The notes beneath the pieces are model-generated. The model worked only from the letters and a program-made list of their open reading frames with translations. It was not told where the DNA came from and ran no database searches. DNA of 19,495 bases from CAYLNH01 sp964384625 (GTDB lineage Bacteria > Verrucomicrobiota > Lentisphaeria > JABSQK01). Below, piece by piece: positions 1 to 7,246 of the stretch. Within the stretch, counting starts at the first letter, position 1; the number at the start of each line of letters is the position of its first letter. The stretch is from the NCBI GenBank assembly GCA_964384625.1, contig CAYLNH010000123.1, positions 1 through 19,495 of the forward strand, given 5' to 3'. Both the position numbers and the translations under genes were made by a program.

Positions 1-59
1 CGCGACTCTTGAAAGTCTCTCAAAATGTGAAGTTATTTCCGCGCGGACCCTAAGTTGAC

Positions 60-300
60 ATTCGCTCTGCTTCCTGCCGACCGCCTTGGGTCGGCCTTAG
101 GGCCTGAGGCCCGTCTGTTGCCGACCCGTTGGGCCTCTGAAGGAAGTCCTGAGGCTAAGCTTAACGGTTTCAAAGCTATAGCCGCTAACACGGCAGGGCC
201 TACTACAACGCCTTCAGCGTTGAACCGTATCTCCCCCCATCCTGGGGTAGGCTTCGCCAACCCCAGGCTCAAGACGATCACGCCTTCAGCGTGAGGAGTG
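60..300. repeat. Intergenic cluster of short palindromes (REP-like)
   Basis: No credible gene lies in the first 550 bases; this part is packed with imperfect inverted repeats. Those I can pair are CCGACC/GGTCGG (77-82 with 89-94), an 8-bp stem with one G-T pair (93-100 with 104-111), GCCTC/GAGGC (133-137 with 151-155), and a 12-bp stem with one mismatch and a TTC loop (241-252 with 256-267). The 13-mer ACGCCTTCAGCGT occurs at 208-220 and again at 280-292, each with ACGC/GCGT arms. Open frames run through on both strands, but they are made of these repeats and resemble no protein family I know. Dispersed intergenic repeats are the likeliest explanation; a structured RNA is possible but unsupported. 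Confidence 0.6.
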
Positions 301-337
301 GCGGCTACAGAATAGCTTAAAACGCTCTAATGTGGCC

Positions 338-495
338 ACTGAACTGAAGGGGGTGTAGACACTCCCCAGGCTGAGCCTGGGGCTTCTTTGCGGAATTTGT
401 GTCGGGCCGACTGAACTGACGGGGGTGTGGACACTCCCCAGGCTGAGCCTGGGGCTTCTTTGCGGAATTTGCGTCGGGCCGACTGAACTGAAGGA
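338..495. repeat. 72-bp tandem direct repeat, 2 copies plus a 14-bp stub
   Basis: Copy 1 (338-409) and copy 2 (410-481) match at all but three positions, and a third copy stops after about 14 bases (482-495). Each full copy contains the 19-base palindrome CCCCAGGCTGAGCCTGGGG, with 9-bp arms around one base (364-382 and 436-454). Just upstream of each palindrome a GGGGGTGT...ACACTCCCC segment can pair with the same CCCC run, so two mutually exclusive hairpins are possible per unit. The 9-mer CCCCAGGCT also occurs at 261-269 in the neighbouring palindrome cluster, linking the two repeat regions. No function is evident. Confidence 0.85.
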
Positions 496-550
496 GTCTT
501 TTCGCAGTGAGCTGGAATGGAATCCATCGCTCTTTTCGCGGCGGGAGACG

Positions 551-1462
551 CTAACGCCGGCGTTTCCGGGGCGGCAGCAGGCCCTCCTTGCGCAGATCGG
601 CGGCGATCTGCCGCTGGATTTCACGGCGCTTCTGGGCGTAGTAGTTCCGTTCGTCGCGATCGACACCCGGATCGATATAGGTGGGGATCAACTCCTTGAC
701 GCTGGTCCAGTTCCCCTTGTACTCGACAATTCCATGGCGGCGATAGTGTTTTTCGATAAGCTCCTGCCGCGTTTTCTTTATGTAGCGCGCCCGCGGATCG
801 TCGAAATTGCTGCGAATGAACAGCTCGCGGCGCGACCGGATGGCCTGCGGGTTGAAGTGCACCGGCCGCGGGCTGTTCAGGTCCTCGATCAGAACGCGTT
901 TGCCGGCGATCACCATGTAGTCGCTGTAGATCGCCTGCAGCTTGCCGCGCACCAGGGCGTTGCGCCGCATATGACGGACTTCCACTATATCGCCGACGCG
1001 ATACAGCGGGTGCATGCGTTCGGCCTGTTTGCGGACTTCCTGTTCGCGGGACTCCGGAAATTGAAACTCCGTCAACTCCTTGAGTTCAGTCTTGATGATG
1101 TCGTTGACCTCGCTGACGCTCTTGAACTTGTCCGGATCCAGTTTGCCGTCGGGGAAGATATCGTCGAGGTCGATGCGGTAGCGGTCGAGGACCAACTGCC
1201 GGGTTACCGGGTAGCGGTCGTACTTTTTGACCTTGGACATCATCGCGTCCCGCCGCTGGTGGGCGAGCCGTTTGACTTCTTCGGGAATCCCCTTCTTCTT
1301 CGGCTTCGGCTTGTCGGCCTTGGCCTCCGGTGCCTTTTCAGCTTCCTTCGGCTCGTCGTTCTCGATCTCTTCCGTCTCGGCGGTTTCCTCGCCTTGCTTC
1401 GTGCCGAATGCCTGCTTGATCTTCGAGCAGCCGCAGCAGCCAAGGACGAGCGCAAGCAACAT
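551..1462 (-). CDS. Predicted lipoprotein of unknown function
   Basis: I do not recognise a family. From the ATG at 1462 the product is 303 residues. It opens with a short hydrophobic segment, MLLALVLGCCGC, which contains a plausible lipobox (VLGC), so export and lipid anchoring are likely. An acidic then lysine/proline-rich linker (about 22-60) follows, then a charged helical region (60-150). A short beta-rich stretch (about 153-196) carries VRGKLQAIYSDYMVIAGKRV and could be a small SH3-like barrel. The tail is basic and ends in RKRRR. The start is uncertain: the ATG at 1552 or the TTG at 1579 would add 30 or 39 residues, but the codons there look unlike the rest of the gene and would place a long stretch ahead of the hydrophobic core. 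It diverges from the helicase gene and appears to be a single transcription unit. Confidence 0.75.
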   Translation of the reverse strand: MLLALVLGCCGCSKIKQAFGTKQGEETAETEEIENDEPKEAEKAPEAKADKPKPKKKGIPEEVKRLAHQRRDAMMSKVKKYDRYPVTRQLVLDRYRIDLDDIFPDGKLDPDKFKSVSEVNDIIKTELKELTEFQFPESREQEVRKQAERMHPLYRVGDIVEVRHMRRNALVRGKLQAIYSDYMVIAGKRVLIEDLNSPRPVHFNPQAIRSRRELFIRSNFDDPRARYIKKTRQELIEKHYRRHGIVEYKGNWTSVKELIPTYIDPGVDRDERNYYAQKRREIQRQIAADLRKEGLLPPRKRRR

Positions 1463-1605
1463 CCCCACCCCTGTTGACCGAAGGTGTGTGCCTGCTGCCG
1501 CCCGGATTGAGTTGACGAGCCCTTGAAAGCGGATATGCCTTCTCCAGATCATAGGTACATCGCGGCTCTGCAACACCAATTCAGGTGTGGTTGACAGTCT
1601 TTTGT

Positions 1606-1633
1606 ACTATATCCTCAAGCTGTTGGAATTCAA
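1606..1633 (-). promoter_or_regulatory. Possible sigma70-type promoter for the lipoprotein gene
   Basis: Read on the minus strand there is TTGAAT (-35, 1628-1633), a 16-nt spacer, then TATAGT (-10, 1606-1611). These match the consensus at 4/6 and 5/6 positions. The site lies in an AT-richer intergenic stretch and points toward the lipoprotein gene. It would give a leader of about 137 nt to the ATG at 1462, or about 47 nt to the ATG at 1552. Confidence 0.35.
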
Positions 1634-1687
1634 GACCGCACGCCCTGTCGCGGCCGCGTTCAAAAATAGCGCGACATCTTGCATTCA

Positions 1688-3229
<1,542 letters not shown>

Positions 3230-3245
3230 CGCCGGCCGTTGCCGT

Positions 3246-5237
3246 TCAGCGTTTCGGGCGGACGTCCCTGGCCCAGATTTCCAGGAGGGCTTGGATGACT
3301 TCGGCATCGGGAGACTGGCAATGGGCGCCGACGTCGGCCTGCAGCCCCAACCCCCGGTAGCGCTTGAACGGACTGTCGGCAGCATGGATATCGACGTTCT
3401 TGTGTACCGGGCGGAAACCGAATTCCACGGCCTTCTGCTGCACCCGGCGACTCAGCAGAAAGAGCATGAACTGACGGGCGCCCTGCTGCTGGCCGGCGGT
3501 GGTCCATGGGGTCTGCAGGATGTGAAACGGGTGGTTGTTCCAGATGTTGCACTGCGGATAGACGACATACAGCGTGCCCCAACGGGTCTGCGCGTTCTTC
3601 AGATAGTCGATTGCCAGATTCTCGTAAGCGAACAGGACGTCGTAACTCGAGGGCCCCTTGAGCACCATATCGCGCATCATCCCGCCGGTACTCGATTTCA
3701 ATCCCGCCACCAGCAGTTCGGCGGCAATCAGATGCTTGCGGCAGCCGGCATCGCGGACGTCATCCACGGTGAGGTCCTTCTGCTTGTTGTGATATTCGTA
3801 GGCCATCAGCACGAGAGCGGCAAAGCCGCTGTTGGACTTTTCGGGGTTGGTATGGCCGAACTGGAAGAAGCCCCAGTCCGGTTTGCCGGCCAGGTCCTCC
3901 CAGCCGTTCCCGGCCTGCGCCGCCCTGGTGAGATTGGCGAAGGTGATATCCGGGTACGTCTTCCGCAGTTCCAGATGGCGTTCCTTCCAGAAGATAAACA
4001 CCAGCGGCGAATGCATCAGCGGCTGACTGCTTTGCACGGGGGACCGGGCGCCGTGGCGCCGGCGCCAGCGCTGGATGAAGTAATCCTGGAACAGCGTGCC
4101 GGCGGGGATCCAGACATGCGCCTTCAATTCGCCGGCAACAATCTGTTCGGCGCTTTCGCGGGAGCCCCTGGCGACGAGATCGATTTTGACCCGCTGTCCC
4201 TGTCTGGTTTTGCGGTATTCTTCGTGGGCCCACTGCAGCCACCGTCGTTTCTCCGAACCGTAGGCCACAACCAATTGGACCTCGGGCACATTGCGGCTGT
4301 CTTGCCATTCGCCGGGCGGCGGCGGTTGCGGCGGCGGTTGCGGCTGCGGTTGCGGCCGTGGGGTTGGCGGCGGCGGTTGGGCGATCATATCCGGCTGGTC
4401 CGATGGCGGTTCTGACCTCGACCACATCATGAAGAAGACGCCGGCGGCTCCGGCTGCTGCCAGGAGAGCGACAACCACAAATCCGATAAAGCAACCGAGC
4501 AGCGGGCCTTTGCCCTTCTGCGGTTCCGGTTCGGCCTTGGCGGACTGCGGCCGCGGTTTCGGCCTGGGCACGCGTCGGGGTTGCGGCTTGGGTTTGGGTC
4601 GGGGCGGCGGGGGTTCCTCTTGCGGCAGAAGAGCCATGACTTTCAGGTCACGCCGGGCTGTATCGACTTCGGCGGCGCTGTCGTCCGGCGCCGGCGGTTC
4701 TGCCGGCGCTGGCCTGCCGGCCGAACGCAACGAAGTATCTTCCTGCAGATCGTCCAACGAACCATCGGCCTGATCGACATCGCCGTCATCCAGGCCGCTC
4801 AGGGAAGCGGCTTCCGCCGCGGGCGGCGTCGCCGGCAGGCCGGCGGCGATATTGCGTTCGATCTCCGCCACGGCGCGTTCGGCGGCGTACCTGGCGCCGT
4901 ACTGCAGGTCCGGAAGCAACTCCTTGATTGCCGCGGCGATCTCAGGATCGGCGCAGCCCTCGAGGCCGGAGAACGCTTCGCGCTGGACGGAGTCGTCCTC
5001 GTCGTGGATGTGTCTGGCCAGCACCGGAAAGAACCGCGCCTCGCCCGACTGCGCCAGACACCGCAAGCAGTCCCGGCGGAATGCGACGTCGGCGTCCTCG
5101 GCCAATTGCGTCACGGTCTGCATGACCCGTGGATCACTGTCGATTTCGCTCAGCAGTTCTTCCAGCGCCCGGGTGCGTTTGTAGGAGGACGACGACGAAT
5201 CGCCGGCCGCCAGAATCAGTTCGTCGACGTTTGCCAT
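3246..5237 (-). CDS. HEAT-repeat / transmembrane / solute-binding-like protein
   Basis: 663 residues in four parts. Residues 20-130 are an alpha-helical HEAT-like repeat domain (for example DPRVMQTVTQLAEDADVAFR), presumably cytoplasmic. An Ala/Pro/acid-rich linker (130-245) leads to one membrane helix (about 246-272, FIGFVVVALLAAAGAAGVFF). A Pro/Gln tract (288-309) follows, then a periplasmic-binding-protein-like domain (about 318-663). That domain is clearly paralogous to the one in the gene immediately upstream: AYGSEKRRW (325-333), WGFFQFGHTNPEKSNSG (455-471), HP..I.Q.PW.TA (569-581) and GFRP (607-610) all have counterparts there. There is no VWA domain. It starts 32 nt after the upstream stop, so co-transcription is likely. 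Expected topology is HEAT inside and SBP outside. The ligand is unknown; the fold assignment rests on motif resemblance to bacterial solute-binding proteins that are fused to VWA domains. Confidence 0.88.
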   Translation of the reverse strand: MANVDELILAAGDSSSSSYKRTRALEELLSEIDSDPRVMQTVTQLAEDADVAFRRDCLRCLAQSGEARFFPVLARHIHDEDDSVQREAFSGLEGCADPEIAAAIKELLPDLQYGARYAAERAVAEIERNIAAGLPATPPAAEAASLSGLDDGDVDQADGSLDDLQEDTSLRSAGRPAPAEPPAPDDSAAEVDTARRDLKVMALLPQEEPPPPRPKPKPQPRRVPRPKPRPQSAKAEPEPQKGKGPLLGCFIGFVVVALLAAAGAAGVFFMMWSRSEPPSDQPDMIAQPPPPTPRPQPQPQPPPQPPPPGEWQDSRNVPEVQLVVAYGSEKRRWLQWAHEEYRKTRQGQRVKIDLVARGSRESAEQIVAGELKAHVWIPAGTLFQDYFIQRWRRRHGARSPVQSSQPLMHSPLVFIFWKERHLELRKTYPDITFANLTRAAQAGNGWEDLAGKPDWGFFQFGHTNPEKSNSGFAALVLMAYEYHNKQKDLTVDDVRDAGCRKHLIAAELLVAGLKSSTGGMMRDMVLKGPSSYDVLFAYENLAIDYLKNAQTRWGTLYVVYPQCNIWNNHPFHILQTPWTTAGQQQGARQFMLFLLSRRVQQKAVEFGFRPVHKNVDIHAADSPFKRYRGLGLQADVGAHCQSPDAEVIQALLEIWARDVRPKR

Positions 5238-5269
5238 AGTCGTTTCGGCCCCGGCTCCTGCGTCGGCCC

Positions 5270-6901
5270 CTAGAAGAACGTGGAGATATCCTTGAAGACA
5301 TCGCGGATGTTCTTGACCGTGCCTTTGTAGTACTTGGCGGCGGTGGCATCGGCGATGCCGGTCAGTTTTTCGGCCTTCGCGCCGGAGCCATAGCCGATTG
5401 TGAAGACCCGGGTCGTCTTGGTTTCGTTATCCGACTCGATGGCCGGCAGCAGCGCATCGAACTTCATCTTGCTGTGGGTATCCGCGCCGTCGGTCAGCAC
5501 GACGACCGCGGAGACAGTGTCTTTGATACGGTTTTTCTGCAAGTAATCGAAGGCGACATTGGTCGCATCGTAGAGGGCGGTGCCGCCGCCGGGGAACAGC
5601 CCCTTGATGCGGCGGGCCATTTTGGGTCTGCCGGCGCTGACTTTGACGCTCTTGTCGAGCCAGGTGATGCGGTTGTTGAACACCATCAGGCTGACCGTAT
5701 CCTCGTCCCCAAGCATGTTGACCATTTCGAGGGCGCCTTTCTTGGCGCCGTTGATCTTGCCGCCCTGGGACATGCTGCCGGAGATATCCAGCACCAGCAC
5801 GATGTTCGCGTGCTTCTTGTTCTTGTGCCAGACCTTGATGATCTGTTCAATATGCCCGGCGCTGGGCACTTCGAGGGTTGCCTTCGGCTCGGCTGGATCG
5901 ACGCCGTGGGCTTTATCGACGGGGGTAGTGACTTTGATCGCCGGTTCCGCCGGCCGGAACCCATAGGTCAGGGCTTTCTTCTGCTGCGGCGCCGCGAGGA
6001 GGTAGTCGATGTAAGCCTGTGCGGCTTTCTTGTGTTCGGCGGTTACCCACGGGCGCTGCACGATGCCGACCGGATGATCGCTCCAGAAGGTGCCTTCCTT
6101 CGGATAGATGGCGACCACCGGGAACGGCAGGTCCTTGTTGCTGTAGGACTCGATAACCATGTTCTCGTACAACACGGCGGCACTGAGGTAGACCGGGCCG
6201 TTCTTGAACATCTTGCGGCCGAAGAACCCGGTCGAACTGCCGTAGTGGACCACAGCGCGCTCGATGCTCCGCAGGTACGCGGCGGTCTTGGGACTGGCAA
6301 TATCGGCGTCCGTCAGGCCGCGTTTCTTCCCCGTGCCGGCGTACGTCTCGGCAACCAGCGAGATCAAGCCGCTGTTGCTGAATTCCGGATGGGTATGGCC
6401 GAATTTGAAGCTGCCCCATTCCGGATGGTCATAGGCTGCCCAGCCTTTGGGGTTCTTGGCCAGCTCGATAATGTCGCCCCAGCCCAACGGTTTCCTGCCC
6501 CAGCCGATCGCCTCGGCCATCGGTTTCCACATGGCGATGACCACCGGCGACAGCACCAGGTTTTGCGTGTCGCCAATCAGCGGCTTGCCGGTTTTCGCCT
6601 GCGAACGCGCGTTGCCCAGCTTGATAAACGCTTCCGAAGCCGGACTGGTCAGGTGCGCCCTCACCCGGGCCGCCAACAGATCGTCAATGCTCTCCCCCGA
6701 CCCCATCGGGATGTGTTTGACGACGATCTTCCGGCCGCCGACCGTCTTGCCCGCGCGATTGAACTGCTCGGTGACGTCGGCGATCCAGTGTTTCTTCTCC
6801 GATCCGTAGGTAAAGGTCAAATCGATCGTTCCCCCCGCCGGAAGACGGCTTGCCGCCAGCACAGCGAAGACGATAAAAAGAACGGCACGTGTGGCTCTCA
6901 T
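5270..6901 (-). CDS. Secreted solute-binding-like protein with von Willebrand A domain
   Basis: From the ATG at 6901 (543 aa) the product starts with a typical signal peptide (MRATRAVLFIVFAVLAASRL) without a lipobox cysteine, so it is probably a soluble exported protein. Residues 26-340 form an extracellular SBP-like domain with TYGSEKKHW (31-39), WGSFKFGHTHPEFSNSG (162-178), DHPVGIVQRPWVTA (275-288) and GFRP (314-317). Residues 365-543 are a VWA domain with a complete MIDAS metal site: DISGS (372-376), T441 in GGGTALYDA and D471 in LTDGAD. SBP-VWA fusions are known in several phyla; their ligands are mostly unknown. GAGGGG (6908-6913) sits 6 nt before the ATG and fixes this start over the upstream in-frame ATG at 6982. 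The paralogous HEAT-TM-SBP gene follows 32 nt downstream. Confidence 0.92.
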   Translation of the reverse strand: MRATRAVLFIVFAVLAASRLPAGGTIDLTFTYGSEKKHWIADVTEQFNRAGKTVGGRKIVVKHIPMGSGESIDDLLAARVRAHLTSPASEAFIKLGNARSQAKTGKPLIGDTQNLVLSPVVIAMWKPMAEAIGWGRKPLGWGDIIELAKNPKGWAAYDHPEWGSFKFGHTHPEFSNSGLISLVAETYAGTGKKRGLTDADIASPKTAAYLRSIERAVVHYGSSTGFFGRKMFKNGPVYLSAAVLYENMVIESYSNKDLPFPVVAIYPKEGTFWSDHPVGIVQRPWVTAEHKKAAQAYIDYLLAAPQQKKALTYGFRPAEPAIKVTTPVDKAHGVDPAEPKATLEVPSAGHIEQIIKVWHKNKKHANIVLVLDISGSMSQGGKINGAKKGALEMVNMLGDEDTVSLMVFNNRITWLDKSVKVSAGRPKMARRIKGLFPGGGTALYDATNVAFDYLQKNRIKDTVSAVVVLTDGADTHSKMKFDALLPAIESDNETKTTRVFTIGYGSGAKAEKLTGIADATAAKYYKGTVKNIRDVFKDISTFF

Positions 6902-7227
6902 AAAATTCCCCTCAATCTTGGATTGCATGACCGGCCTTGAATACAAACGTTGAATAGACTGTCCGGCGCCGGCCGTTGCCATTAAGCAACCATGAAGATT
7001 AGGTTAACGGCACCCGCGTCGGCGCGGCCGGCCGTTTGCCGGTGGTGGCGGGTCAGCGGGACGGAAGGCGGTGTCGGAGCTCGCAGCGGGAAAAGGGTTT
7101 TCGAGCTGCTCCTGAGTTCCCGTTCCCGACCCTGGTCACAATCGTGCGACGGATCGACAAGGCTCAAGACAATGGCTGACGGTGCCGCGGCTGAAACGGG
7201 AGTGAAAGGCTTTTCGCGGGAGTGCAG
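6902..7227. other. Non-coding gap between kinase and SBP-VWA genes
   Basis: This 326-bp stretch separates the stop of the kinase gene from the start of the SBP-VWA gene on the minus strand. A 61-codon frame within it (6982-7167, minus) has no recognisable motif and overlaps an alternative upstream start, so I do not call it. Small inverted repeats are present: GTTGC/GCAAC (6975-6979 with 6986-6990) and CCGGCGCCGG (6963-6972). No convincing -35/-10 pair was found, although the length of the gap suggests that the two SBP genes may have their own promoter. Confidence 0.5.
6908..6913 (-). promoter_or_regulatory. Ribosome binding site of the SBP-VWA gene
   Basis: GAGGGG on the minus strand lies 6 nt upstream of the ATG at 6901. 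It decides this start, directly ahead of the signal peptide, over the longer frame that opens at 6982. Confidence 0.6.
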
Positions 7228-7246
7228 CTACTTCTTATACTCCCGC
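7216..7246 (-). terminator. Hairpin spanning the kinase stop codon
   Basis: GCGGGAGT (7216-7223) and ACTCCCGC (7239-7246) form a perfect 8-bp stem around a 15-nt loop that contains the kinase stop codon (7228-7230). On the minus strand the stem is followed by GAAAAG, with no U-run, so it is not a standard intrinsic terminator. It could stabilise the 3' end of the mRNA or act as a weak terminator. A further CGGGAGTG copy lies at 7197-7204. Confidence 0.35.

Noticed and set aside
338..495. CRISPR-like array
   Set aside because: The units are contiguous 72-bp direct repeats without unique spacers, and no cas gene is present.
425..1477. Plus-strand frame (350 codons) over the lipoprotein gene and the repeat
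   Set aside because: It starts inside the 72-bp repeat and has no motif; the minus frame has a lipobox signal and an upstream promoter-like element.
1591..1596. TTGACA as a -35 for the helicase gene
   Set aside because: A perfect hexamer on the plus strand, but no -10-like hexamer lies 15-19 nt downstream; TACTAT at 1605-1610 is only 8 nt away.
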